Assembly (NCBI GenBank): GCA_034509925.1
Contig: CM067529.1
Coordinates: forward strand, 237,501-301,500
Direction of reading: 5' to 3'
Length of the DNA stretch: 64,000 nt
Source: Hirudinaria manillensis
Lineage: Eukaryota > Annelida > Clitellata > Hirudinida > Hirudinidae
A program made the translations under genes and the position numbers. Numbering within the stretch: the first letter of the stretch is position 1; each line of letters starts with the position of its first letter. Below, in pieces: positions 24,484 to 37,400 of the stretch. The notes beneath the pieces were generated by a model. The model saw only the letters and a list, made by a program, of their open reading frames with translations, had not been told where the DNA came from and did no database searches.

Positions 24484-24560
24484 ACTAACTGGGATTTGAA
24501 CCCAAGTTCTACGATCGATTATAAAATCAAGTGATGTTGAAAGACAAGTGCCAACTCTTT
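24484..24560 (-). pseudogene. Possible tRNA-derived relic
   Basis: On the minus strand, GGGTTCAAATCCCAG reads as a good T-arm and B-box. The preceding 55 bases contain GTTGGCACTTG, a weak A-box. I cannot pair the acceptor or anticodon stems, so it is not a working tRNA gene; a decayed tRNA or SINE head is more likely. Confidence 0.25.
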
Positions 24561-25412
24561 TGTAATTACGAAAGACATGTTATTTATTGTTATTAATTCG
24601 CGTTTATTTAGATTTTAATATTAATAGGTATTTGTTAGCAAAATAAATATTAATGTTATGAAAGTTAAATAATAATAGTCATCGGCGGCATATTAAATTA
24701 TATATTATACATTAAATTACAAATTAAATTGATTTTTATTAAAACTCACAAACCTCAACAACACCTCAACGATGCAATTGCACCTCTTCTTGAAACCTTC
24801 TTTCCCGGAAAATCCAAGAAAAAATATGAAACAAAAATAACGTCTCTTTGTAAAGAGACAAATGAAATTATAAAATGCTCTATTGACTGTATATAATATC
24901 AAATGATAACATGCATACAATATCAAATTATACGTAATATGACTTTATATAACCGTACATAATATCAAAATATCTCCTATTTAAGCCTATTTTATCGATA
25001 AAAGATCAAAAATAACGTTCGATTGTTCAAAAACTGACGAAATTCAAACACCTCGAAGGACGACAGAAGCGAAAAGACGGGATGAAGTCCTGGCAAAAGC
25101 AGATAAATAAGGGAGAAAGGATTGGCTGTCAACTGCTGATGGCTGGCATACTGCGAGAGCCATCGATGCCTCGTTCGTAGGAGTGAATGATGAATTATTC
25201 GAAAATGAACGAGTAAATAAATAAACATACGATTGAAAGATCGGTCAAATTAAGGAGTGAAAGAGTGAACATTTGACTCAAAGAGTGAACCAACAATTTG
25301 CTTACCGTTAATGGGTGGATTCTCGTTTGAAATTAAGTTTCCAAAAGGAGGTCTTGAATTCCGAAACCCTTGAACTAGAAAGGTTAAACAAACTCCAATC
25401 TCAATCACTATA

Positions 25413-25414
<2 letters not shown>

Positions 25415-25451
<37 letters not shown>
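25415..25451. repeat. (CT)n microsatellite
   Basis: A pure CT dinucleotide run of about 37 bases, one of the few dinucleotide arrays in the window. Confidence 0.95.
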
Positions 25452-25455
<4 letters not shown>

Positions 25456-26757
25456 ATAGGCTGGGTTCTCAATAATTATGGGTGGGATTATGGATGGACT
25501 TTAAATATTTTTATTTTAATTATGCAGCAATTAATAGTACAGGGTCGTACTATGTCTCTCAAAACAGCGCTACAAAAATAAACGTCAATTGATGACTTTA
25601 ATAAATAAATAAATAAATAAATAAATTGTTATTTAAAAAGAAATGTTTATGGCATGACTAGTAAAACCTGTTGCTTATGAAACGGGAGACATTAAATTGA
25701 AAGACACGTGTAAGTATGAAGTGATGGATGGATGTGTGGATGGATTGATGAACGGATGGATTGATGGGCGAATAAACGAATGTGATTGAATAATGGATGT
25801 GAATGTGAATTTGTGAATTGTTGCGAAAAAGTTATAATTAATCGTAAATAAATTTAAAAAAAAAAACAAACAAATATAAAATTAAAATCCGCAGACCATC
25901 ATTTTCCAAACAACACAACAAAGATATTCCTTCAAAATGCCTTTGAAATATTATTTTATTTCCAAATGAGATCCAAAAATAAGTCATTCCTCATTCAGCT
26001 GAAGGATATTTTACATTATTTTTAACTTTTAATTAAAGAAATCATTTTTTCTTTGTTTGATCCGATTAAATCTATACGGGGTCCATCAGCCCCTTCCTAT
26101 CAAGGATGGATGGGTGGGTGGACGGGTGAGTGGGTGGATGGTTTACCCAACCAAACCCATCTATCACACGTTGCATCTCAATCATTCGAAGTTTTTTGGT
26201 CTCTTTTTTAAGAGGATCCTCTCAACAGTCTGTGGACGAATCGTGGGAATTGAAATTCAACAGCCTTTCGATTCGATGTTTTCGATAGACAACGACGGTC
26301 TTTTATGTTCCACCACGACATTCCCCCACCAATCCTCTCCATCCATTCGGCCACCCAACGACCCATCCGACCCTCCAAAACTCAGCCACTGAATCGAAGC
26401 AACCTACGAATCGCGAGAACCAACCGCGTTCATCGACAAGATTCTCAGGCAGCTTCAGCTCTTCTTGTACCAAGGACTTAAAATCGAAGTCCTTCTTCGT
26501 AAAGACCAGGTCTTTAAGGACAAAACGATGAGGACTTTGATGGCAATTGTGGACGATGATAACGATGATGGCGATGACAAACAAACTGCTAATAACCATA
26601 TCGGCCTCCCACGATCATCAACATTGCACCGGCAGGAATCCCAAGAGTACTCGAAGCGCGAAGTTTTGGCGTCGAGGTGTTCAGAAGGTCGATGAAGACG
26701 AACGATTGGAACGTCAATGATGCGTGACGCAAGCTCCTCGGTCCAGTTACAGAACTG

Positions 26758-26823
26758 CAGGTTACCCGTAACAGGCGTAACAGGATGTTCCAGGTTACCC
26801 GTAACAGGCGTAACAGGATGTTC
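26758..26823. repeat. 33-bp perfect tandem duplication
   Basis: The unit begins CAGGTTACCCGTAACAGG, ends GGATGTTC and occurs twice without a mismatch. It is followed by CAGGTGAAAACAGG. Inside the unit, GTTACccGTAAC forms a short palindrome. Confidence 0.95.
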
Positions 26824-27326
26824 CAGGTGAAAACAGGTGGGTTTATGTTACAGGTGAGCAGTAATTAGCCAGGCTTGTTATCAATAACTGCATAATTGTT
26901 GGTAATGCCAAAATGTATTGAAATACAATTTTTAAACATTTTATCATAAATTAATCATAAATCATTTTTTGAAAATCATAATAACTCCAGGTAATTCAAT
27001 ACCCAAACTTCAAGCTCATGGTCTCAGTGCGAATGTATCAGTGGAGAGGAATTTCTTCATCGATTCTTCCCACGCTCCGGTTTTTCATCGTCATCTTCAT
27101 CGTCGTCATCGTCGTCTTCATCGTCGTCATCGTCGTCGTCGTCATCGTCACCATCATGACCATCGTCGTTGTCGTCATCGTCTTCTTCGCCATGTACACC
27201 GTCAGTTTTCATCTCATTCTGGGACTCAACAGTTTGAGAACCAATTTCACCATCTTCCAAATGAGAGTCATGATCATGATCTTCCCTCCACTTTGGACGA
27301 ACTTTATAAAATGTGATGATGATGAT

Positions 27327-27388
27327 GGTTATTATTATTATTATATTTATTATTATTTTTATTATTTATTATGATTATGATTATTATG

Positions 27389-27441
<53 letters not shown>

Positions 27442-27472
27442 GATTATTATGATGATGATTATTATTATTATG

Positions 27473-27545
<73 letters not shown>
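27327..27545. repeat. Long (TTA)n microsatellite with GAT interruptions
   Basis: About 220 bases of TTA broken by short GATTA and GATGATGAT islands. All six frames are open across much of it, which gives spurious homopolymer reading frames (Ile, Asn, Tyr). Confidence 0.95.
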
Positions 27546-27546
<1 letters not shown>

Positions 27547-27830
27547 TATCATAATCATCAATTTGTTGATGTCGTTCAGATAAGAACTTCAAGTATTGGC
27601 TGAAGTTTGTTTTCTTTGATTTCAAACATGTCAAATAGATCCCCTAATTGGCCTTTCATTGTCTCCTATAACGATGGAAATGATGATGATGATGATGACG
27701 ACGACGACGACGATGATGATCTTATGATTCATCGTCTTCAATTCAATGGGGAAATATTCTAAACCTGATCTCAATTATCTTGATGTTTTAACTCTATTTG
27801 CCTAATTATTTTGATATCCCTAAATTATTA

Positions 27831-28004
27831 GAGTTAGGGTTACAAAAAGGGGTTTGGGTTAGGGTTACAAAAAGGGTTTGGGTTAGGGTTAAAAGTATTG
27901 CCCTTTGAATGTTGTTCAAATTTACAGTTGTCTGAGATTAGGGTTATTGTTAGAATTATGGTTAGGAGTATTGCCAAACAATGTTGTTTGAAGTTAAATT
28001 TCTA
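27831..28004. repeat. Degenerate telomere-like TTAGGG segment
   Basis: TTAGGG occurs at 27834, at two more sites up to 27890, and again near 27941 and 28003. The first three are spaced by AC, a run of five A, and GGG(G)TTTGGG, an approximately 27-bp unit. The flanks 27880-27926 and 27957-28004 are diverged copies of each other (both contain AGTATTGCC and an ATGTTGTT word). Confidence 0.7.
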
Positions 28005-29095
28005 GGGTTAGGATTAGCCGACCAATTATTTTCAGAGTTAGGTTCTGCTGTAGGGATAAACTGCCAAATAATTTTTTTTTTTAAATCACAATTGCCTAAT
28101 TTATAATGGATTAATTAATTTTTAAAAATTGATTTCGCGAAATTATACTCCAGTTTGTGAGCAATTACTTTCACTGCAAATTCTTGAAATGCTTCTCACT
28201 GTGGAGTTTCAATTCAAGAAGGAATCCGGATTTTCCCAGTTTCGTAATTAACAGGATCCGTATTTTGAAATGCCACCAATTAGTAAGAGTAATCATCATT
28301 CTGCCAAATGGTCCAGGTAAGCATTTTTAAGAATCAGGCGAATTATAATTGATATTTAATTTATATTCTGAATAGTTTTTTTTTTTAATATTTGGATCTC
28401 TATTTACAATTATTAAATGAAATAAAAACTGAAATCAATTTATTAATTTATGTTTACAAAATAAACATTTGAATTTCTATGTTCTTGCTTCTAAATTTCA
28501 AATAATTTAAACATTTGACACCATCTTGCATCTGCCATCTATCGAATGAATGTAAAATATTGGCCGATTATAGTATGTCAACTTTAAGTTTCTCTAAACA
28601 TTTATTATTATTATTATAAAAGTGATATTTTATTTTATTTATATAAAATTGTTTTTAACTGATAATCCACTTTTAATATCTTTGTTCTCGATTTTGTTTG
28701 ATTACACTTTACCAAAAACCAATCTGCCATCTATCGAATAACACTGAAATATGAACCCTGGTGAATAAAAAATAAATTTATATATATATATAATTATCCT
28801 AATTCATTGAATAACTTTTTAAATATCACATATTCTGTTATTAATTTACTTTAAAAGTAACACAAAGTTTGTGAAGCATGTTTACATTTGTATGTTTACA
28901 TTTGCTGTCCTTTTGTGTGTTAAAAAGACATTTGAACTTCACGCAGTCACTTGAAAGTCACTGACGGACAAGACTCGAGTCATGAAAATAATTTTCAACT
29001 CTCATAAAATATTCATCTTCCATCATTTCTTTGGATTCGCGATGTCACAATAAAAATACGACCACGGACGACTAAATACATGCCGATGACTTTAG

Positions 29096-29205
29096 CGATG
29101 ACGATGATGATGATGATGACGATGATGATAATGATGATGATGATGATGACGATGACGATGATAATGATGACGATGACGATGATAATGATGATGATGACGA
29201 GGACG
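29096..29205. repeat. (GAT)n/(GAC)n microsatellite
   Basis: A mixed GATGAT and GATGACGAT array in the 3' flank of the EB gene. Confidence 0.9.
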
Positions 29206-29675
29206 ATGATGTTGACAATAAGTTAGAGATACTCGAGTTGGTTTAAATTCAAGTTTGTTCCCTGTTTGTTTGATATCATTGCTCATCATCCTACAATCAT
29301 CATCATCACCAACAACGCAATCTCGCATCACATTATACAATTGCAATCATCATCATCATCATCATCATCATCACCAAAACGGTACTAAGTGTTTAGGAAA
29401 GACTTCATAGAATATCTTTGCCCCATTCATCCGTGCATTTGTTTCCTAATTCATTCATTCATTCATTCATCTCTCGCTCGTCCAGTCGTGCGCAGGACGT
29501 CAGAGTCTTTTCCGGTTAGTTTGCTCATCTTCATCGTCATCATCCTCACCATCATTAAGATCATTATCATCATCGAGTTCAACGTCATCGTTATCTGATC
29601 TATATTAATCGAAACAGCATTGATAATAGCGACAATAAAGCTTTTGCAGTCTCCGGCCGAGATCCATCCATCGTT

Positions 29676-30935
29676 TCAAACGACGGTGATGATGATGATG
29701 ATCGTAGAGATGAGGAAGACGACGACGAGGAAAAATTCTCGCTTGTCCTGGAAACCTGGAATGGTAGCCATGCTGGTCAATCGGGAGAACTTGTTTATGT
29801 TGATGTCTGCAATTTGAATATAAATTCAGAGCCATCAATTATTTATGATTATATTAAATTATATTTAATATGTTAAATTGTCGAGATTTGAATCTATTAA
29901 TATGTTAATCAGTTCAGATTGTCCAATTGGTTGTGATTGCATATCGTTCATTACATCGTCACCATCATCGTCAGAAAGTTGCCTGAAAGTGGATTCTTTT
30001 GGAGTTTGGAGGAGAAATGTTAAGAGGAGGAGGAGGAGGAAGAGGAAGAGGAGGCTTCAGCTGGAATGTCTGACGGATCAGGTATGTCATCCAAAGATAA
30101 GAAAGTCCTTCCTTACATCCGGGATTTCCCAGGTGTCTATTTCATCTTCCGTGAACTCAGAGCGAGTTGGTAGATGACCGAGTGGTGTGGATCATGACTG
30201 GACGGATGAATGGACGGACGGATGGATTGACGGACGGATGGATGGATGGACGGACGGATGGACGGACGGAAGGATGGATGGACGGACGGATGGATGAATG
30301 GACGGAAGGATGGATGGACCCTAACCGTAAACACATGGATATGAGAAATTAATAAGAACTCACATCTGACACACTTGTATGGCAGTGAAGCGTGACATTT
30401 GTAACAAATGAGTTGCTGGGAACAGTATTTCTTCTCGTTGATTTCGTCGCAAGCAGAACCAAGACCGAGGTTTGTTGTGGCTGGAAAGAGAGACGGATGG
30501 ATGGATGAATGAATGAATAAATAAACGGCTTTGCGAGCAGGAAATTAATGACCCCTTGGATGTATGGATTGTTGAGTGGATGACCCGATGGGTGGACGGA
30601 CGGACGGATGGCTTAAAGGACGAATGGATCGATAAGGGCAGAGGGACGGATGGAATGATGCATACGAAATGAATTAATTGACGGATGGAAAGACAGAAAA
30701 CAAATGATGGCCATTATAATCAATCAGGAAAATTAAAGCATCCATCTCCAATGAGCACATAAGCTCGCACGGACGCCTGACGGATTTCTGGGGATCCTCT
30801 CCACTTCCATCATCATCTCTACAAATTGGCCTTCAAATTATGCAAGTTCTAAACGTCTACTTTATTGTTTAAACACGCGGGTCACTAGCAATTGGACGAA
30901 TGAAGGAATGGACCGATGGCTGGACAGATGGATGG

Positions 30936-30971
<36 letters not shown>

Positions 30972-33900
30972 ATGGATGGATGGATGGATGGATGGATGGA
31001 TGGATGGATGGATGGATGGATGGATGGATGGATGGATGGACGGATGGATGGATGGATCGATGGATGGATATCTGGATTGACGGAGGAAAGTGCGAGGGGA
31101 TGAAATGTCTGATTAACTGATGACTTTGAAAGCAGCAACAGGTCTTGGAAGAGTTGACAGCTGCAAATCTTTTCCAAAATCTTCCACGTTGCAACTTTTC
31201 CTTCAACCGACAAATCAATCGAAAGGTGGATGAGTGCACGATGATGATGATGATGACGATGATGATGATGACGATGATGATGATGATGATGATGACCATG
31301 ATGATGATGATGATGATGATGACGACGTCGACGATGATAACGGAAGTAATGCTGCCTCGTAAGGAGTATATTTTACTGCGTCGTCTATTTAACGATTTTT
31401 GATTCTTTGGAGTCCAATGAAAACGAAGCAGACGACGAAATTGGGAGCAGTTAACGTAAATCTAAAAGCCCACAACATGGCATGAAAATCACTGAACCGT
31501 GTGTATATACGTGTGGATTATGATAGGGTTGTTGTGGATGTATGTATGTGTGGATGGACGGACGGACGGATGGATGGATGGACGGATGGATGGATGGACG
31601 GATGGATGGATGGATATTCGGATGAATGAAGTACATCAAATGAGAGGACAGTCTGTTCATTGATGGTGTTACATGGGAATTCAATTTTCTGTCCTGCTAA
31701 TTTTTATCTCCCGCGGTGCTCATTAGATCATGCACGATGTTGATGACGACGATGATTACATGACGATGACGACGACGACGACGATGACGTTGAGGATGAT
31801 CAGCCAATTACTCCAAAAGCAAATTGACTGATTGACTGATTGACCGAATGATCGAAATAGGAGACTGATATCATCACCAGCATTTGCTGAGAATTAATGC
31901 AGGATTTACGAAGGAACGTAAGATTAATGAAAGAATAAACAGAGGGGAAAATGCGGAACACCAGCACCGGACGGGCCATCGGCGGCCTCCTCTCATTGGC
32001 CAAAGCCGTCACGTGCTCAATACGTCACGAGTCACGTGGAGCATGTAAACATTTGATTGGTTGGCTCTAATTTTGTCGCGGATGATTTATCGTGTCTTTT
32101 ATTTTCTTAATTTATTATTTAATCGATATTTTTCACTCAAACTTTCATTCGCTTATCAAAAATTGAGTCAATTTGTTCATTTAATTTTCTTTTATTCTCG
32201 TTTATTTATTTATTTATCCACCCATCGATCACCCACTCGCACGACCCAACCATCCACCCGGTTCGCCGGCACCCCCTTCCTTTTTTTCTTTTCACTTTCC
32301 ACCTGTCCTCCCCGAGACCGGATGGAAAGACTAATTTGTGGACATTCAGGCTGCCTACTCGTACAGGATCGAGAAATCCAGGCGCCTGTTATTAATCACC
32401 AACTCCGGGATTTGCTTTTTTTCTTTTTTCTTTCCTTCGCAGAAAAAAAATTCTTTTTCTTCGTCTGTTTTTTTTGTTGCTTGAAATGAGAATAAATATC
32501 GTCTTTGTTGTTTTACTTCTTTGAGGAAATCACTCGAAACGACCCAAGATGCATTCGTGAACCGACAATCTGCTCTAAAAAAGACAAATATTTGGTCGCA
32601 ATTCTGTTTGAAAGTCGAAACAAATTTCAATGAACACGAAGCAGTTGCTCGGATGGAAGTGATTTTAAAAGGAAAATGTGATCAAATGTGATCTGAAATT
32701 TCCAAACGAACGTTGGAAGGTGAAATGAAAGATGAAAAATGTCAGGGTTTTTTGGGATGGTTGCGTGTCTACGATTTGCATTTGCATGATTACATACTTG
32801 ATGAACGAATTTCGGGTCTTTAGAAATAAAATGAAATTAAAAATAATTACTTATTAATTCAATAAATAAAACGAATAAATGTTTAATTTAAACTAATTTC
32901 TAAACGAATAAAAGATTTAAACGATAAATTAAGAAATAAATTAAAAAATTCGAAAATAGTTTTGAAATCAAGACGATGTGTAGGGATCGTGATAATTGTG
33001 AGAAATACGTAAATAATTATCTTTTAAATTCGGCATTGAATCATCATCATCATCATCACCACCGCCATCATCATCATCATCATCATCACCACCACCACCG
33101 CCATCATTATCATCATCATCTTTCCGTGCCCGACCAATGGCATTGGAATTGCCCGTGTTTTTTAGCAAAAGATTCCCAAAGCCTACGTCACTTCCGGTCC
33201 TGGTAATGACGTCATCGTTCAATTATATGACGTCACTCGTACGTACGTACGTATCCTATCCTCGAGTCAACCATATACGAGCCATCTCGGTGAGTAGGAA
33301 GTGCATGATAATGACAACATTGACGATGATGATGATGATGATGATGATGATGACGACGATGATGATGATGATGATGACGATGACGATGATGATGATGATG
33401 ATGACGACGACGACGATGATGATGATGATGATGACGACGATGATGATTGCCTCTAACTAGTATTCCCTCTAAAGACCAGCAATCCCTATATTAACTTCCA
33501 ACCGATCGTCAACATTAACAATCATTATCATCATCGTCACCGCTGCCTTAATAGCCCGACTAATGGGGACCTGTCCGACGTAGGATTCGAACGGTCAACC
33601 TTCGAATCGGGTCTTGAAATTGCAACCCATTTGCAAAAAAAAAAAGAGGGGAATGGACGGAGGAGAATGAAGATTGATAAGACCAATAAGCAGACTATAA
33701 CGGCTGCTCAGAGATGAGGATGATGATGACGACGACGACGACGATAATGATTATGATGTTGATGACGACGATGACGATGATGATGATGATGATGACGACG
33801 ACATAGAGCTCATTCGACTGGCGACATCTCCATTAAACAAACGACTCCATAAAATGCATGAATAACAAACGGATGAAGTAATTAAAATAATTAAAAGTAA

Positions 33901-34334
33901 TTTCTGAATAATTACGTTAATTGCATTTCCAAGCTGACGACGACTATGACGATGACGACGACGATGATGATGATGATGATGATGCTCACGACGACGATGG
34001 TAGTGATTATCGTTGTTTAAAAAACATTGCATTATCTGTGCAAAACTTTAGGAAAATATCTACGTTCTGTATTGAATTTCATAGGCCTACACTCCATGAG
34101 CTCGGATTTGATTGGCCATTTTTAATCGGGTCATCGCTAGGTCAGATTGGAATGTAGGTCACTGACCTCCTTTTTTAATGCACTTGTCGTAGGACCTCGG
34201 AACGTGGTAACCTGTCGGGCACCTGCAGGTAGCATCGTCGCAGATGGAACCACCATCGCAGTTGTACGATCTGTAGCAGCCTGTCTCACCAACCTTCCCT
34301 GGGGATGATGATGATGATGATGGTGGTGGTTATG

Positions 34335-34422
<88 letters not shown>

Positions 34423-34427
34423 GGATA

Positions 34428-34459
<32 letters not shown>

Positions 34460-37400
34460 GGTGGTGATGATGATGATGATGATGCCAGTTCAGGAGCAAA
34501 ATGTCCTTGTTGCAAAGAAGTTATGTCAACCACCTGATGATGAGTATACTTTAATTAATGACATTTGTATTAATTTGTATTAAATTTTAGTATTTTAATA
34601 AATTACTTAAAAATATTCTTCGTAAAATAAGGTCATCGTCATTTCAAGTCTCAACCAAAGTCTCGTGATTCTATTACGACGTCTCCATTATGCATTTGGG
34701 TGGTAGCGCACCGACCTACATACTTTTTCTGGGTCATCGGGTCGTCACGTGATAAAGCACCTTACGAGCCGAAGTCGATGGAGCGTGTCCGTGACCTCAT
34801 TCAGGGGTCCGGGGCAACCAATCAGGGATGGAAATGCGACATCCTTCGTCCCACCCAAGATGTATTAATCGCTCGTAGCGCATAAATTAATGAAAGCCCT
34901 GGCTTGCAAGTAGGTCACTGACACGTTTAAATCTTCTGCCAGCCAATGAGAGTAGATCATGCCAGCGACCCGGGCTTACTGTGGCGAAATTGCTTTTTAA
35001 AATACGAACGATGTCCTACGTTGATGATAGCATTTTCTGCCTGATCGAGAAGCTCCGGATTCGATTCCATGACTCGGAAAAATGAGCAGGGCTTGCCCCG
35101 AAGACCCCTTTATAATGCTCAGCCAAAATGTTTTTACACACTGTCATAATTGGATCCGTCGAATAATTTCCATCATAATTATAAGTGAAAGTAGGTCGCG
35201 ACCGGTTTGACCTACTTCTGGAGCACGTGATATCCTCCGTTTTGAAGCCGTTGACGCAAGAACAGACGGAACTCTTGGCGTCGCACTCGACGTCATAGGA
35301 AGTGTAGCCGTAAACTGGATTGGTCAAAAGAATTAGGTCAGTTTAATGTCAGGCGAATTAAAGTGAATCAGGTCAGTTTAGGGTCATGCTTGATTCGAAC
35401 AAATCACTGGCATTTTGCTCCTATGAAGATCGACGAAGCGAAGAAAAATCCAAATTCCTTGCGACTTTTCAAAGTTCAAAATCTGGAACATGTGCATAAT
35501 CGCGAGGTCGTTTTTTGTATTTTCCTGGGGAAAACTCAGGGGACCTGGGTGGTATAGGGTGGGATTGGGTGGTATAGGGTGGAGTGCGGTAGGGTAATGG
35601 TATATCTGTACCGTGGTGTACGTCAAGTACATTTTTATACTCACTGGCCTTTTGGAGACACGTGTGTAGGGACGGATTGCACACCGATCCGACCAGCCTG
35701 TGCCTTCTCTCGACCAGGCAGAAACTTCCGTCCTCCGTCGGCACGGCACCGGCAGGACACCGGCACAGACCACCACGGCACTGCATGCCACCGGTGCAGT
35801 CCAGGTCCTTGGTGCACGTGTCGTTCAGGAATTTCTCTGAGGGATGATGATGATGATGATGATGATGACGGCGATGACGACGTTAATGCCAGTGATGATG
35901 ATGATCATATTTGTACTATGCAGTACTTTGCGTTCAAGTACCGGTATCGGTATCAGTACCCGGTACCCGGTATCGCAAATCTGATGGCGATACACAGTTC
36001 ATAAATTTGTAATTTCTCTTAAAGTTATTACTTTTTTTACTTCCTAAATAATTATTTAATGTTAAAATTCCGTGATAAATATTATTAATGTGATAATGAC
36101 TTATAATTTACTGAAAATAATTCACGTTATTTGCGTTATGAGAGATGTTTTGAATCGCTACTGGCACGTGATCGATGACGTCAGTTCCTGTTGGTGGACG
36201 TGAAAAGAAGGGGTTATTGAATTGAATGCTGAATAAACAAACAAATAAATAAATAAATAAATAAAATGAATGAGTAAGTGAGTGAGTGAATGAGTGAAAG
36301 AATGAAGGAATGAATGAAAGAGCGAACGAATGAATGAATGAATGAAATTGTGAATGCAAAACAGTACAAGGTCTTAAAAGACGTGGAGCAAGAAAACGTC
36401 TTGAATGCATTAAAAAAAAGTCCAAATGTGTTTCATCCTTTGAGAATTTCTTTAAAAGGAAAAGTACGTTTTAGAAAAAAAGAGGCTATTAAGGTTAAGT
36501 GAGTGAAGGAAGGTGATGAGTAGGGGTTAGATGGGCGGGTAGATGAGTGGATGGGTGAGTGAGTGAGTGAGTGAGTGAGTGAGTGAGTGAGTGAGTGAGT
36601 GAGTGAGTGAGTGAGTGAGTGAGTGAGTGAGTGAGTGAGTGAGTGAGTGAGTGAGTGAGTGAGTGAGTGAGTGAGTGAGTGAGTGAGTGAGTGAGTGAAT
36701 GAGTGAGACTAACGAAGTGAAATTCTATGAATGATTAACTTTATGAAGAAAGATTCTGGTTGAACGAATGAACGAATTTGAATGAATTACCTAAAAAGGC
36801 TTTTTTTTAATTAATAATATTTCCTAACAGGATATCCTTGAATTTAATTTAATTTTTTTATAAAAAGCCTAAAATTTTAAGCCGAGTACTCTGCGACGTC
36901 ATTAACAGGAGATGGATTGCCGGTCTTTGCCTTTAATTTCTGCCTCTTGTCCTCAATGACATTCCTACGATGACGACGACGACGACGACGGCCACGACGA
37001 TCGCTTATGAAGTCCACGCGGAAGAAAGAAACGCAAAGCTTCTCCACTTACTTTCGTTACTATGGCAATACTCGGTGACGCCGTCCCGACCCAGATCCGT
37101 CTCGCACATGCACTGACCCACATTGCAGCCCTCGTACAGGTAGCGACATGTTTCCCCTCGTCGTCTGTCGCAATTGCCGGAGTCGAAGCAAGGTCTTGGC
37201 GGCCTGTTGTAGTTGTAGTCGTTGTCGTCGAGTGTCGCCAGCTGCTTTGATATGTACTTCTCTGTCTTGGCTTCGGTATGGTTGACGGAAGTCAACGGAG
37301 TAGCTTCTAACGAGGCGTTTCTCATCCTCTTGTTCGTTCCTCCAGCAACAGACGCCGATGAGGTCCAAACCGCATCGGCGACACGAGCGACTGAAGTTGT

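Larger units (their letters stand above)
23977..29675. other. Intergenic region between the EB gene and the mucin-like gene
   Basis: No secure gene is seen. It contains an AAT run (about 24125-24160), the CT, TTA and GAT arrays, the 33-bp tandem pair and the telomere-like segment listed separately, and a tRNA-like relic near 24486. A 98-codon minus-strand frame ending at 26303 begins with a hydrophobic leader but has no homology or splice support. Confidence 0.55.

Noticed and set aside
26303-26599. Minus-strand 98-codon frame with a hydrophobic N-terminus
   Set aside because: The leader is partly an ATC run, no splice site or homology supports it, and the 3' part is a translated GGAT/GGTG-rich stretch. 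A small secreted protein cannot be excluded.
29878-30177. Open frames inside EB intron 5, including acidic minus-strand segments that could be an alternative tail
   Set aside because: No acceptor/donor pair gives a phase-1 exon joining exon 5, and the simple exon 5 to exon 6 splice already yields an anchor and stop.
33560-33615. tRNA-like word GTTCGAATCC on the minus strand
   Set aside because: Stem pairing fails for the T-arm and acceptor; kept only as a possible SINE relic in the findings.
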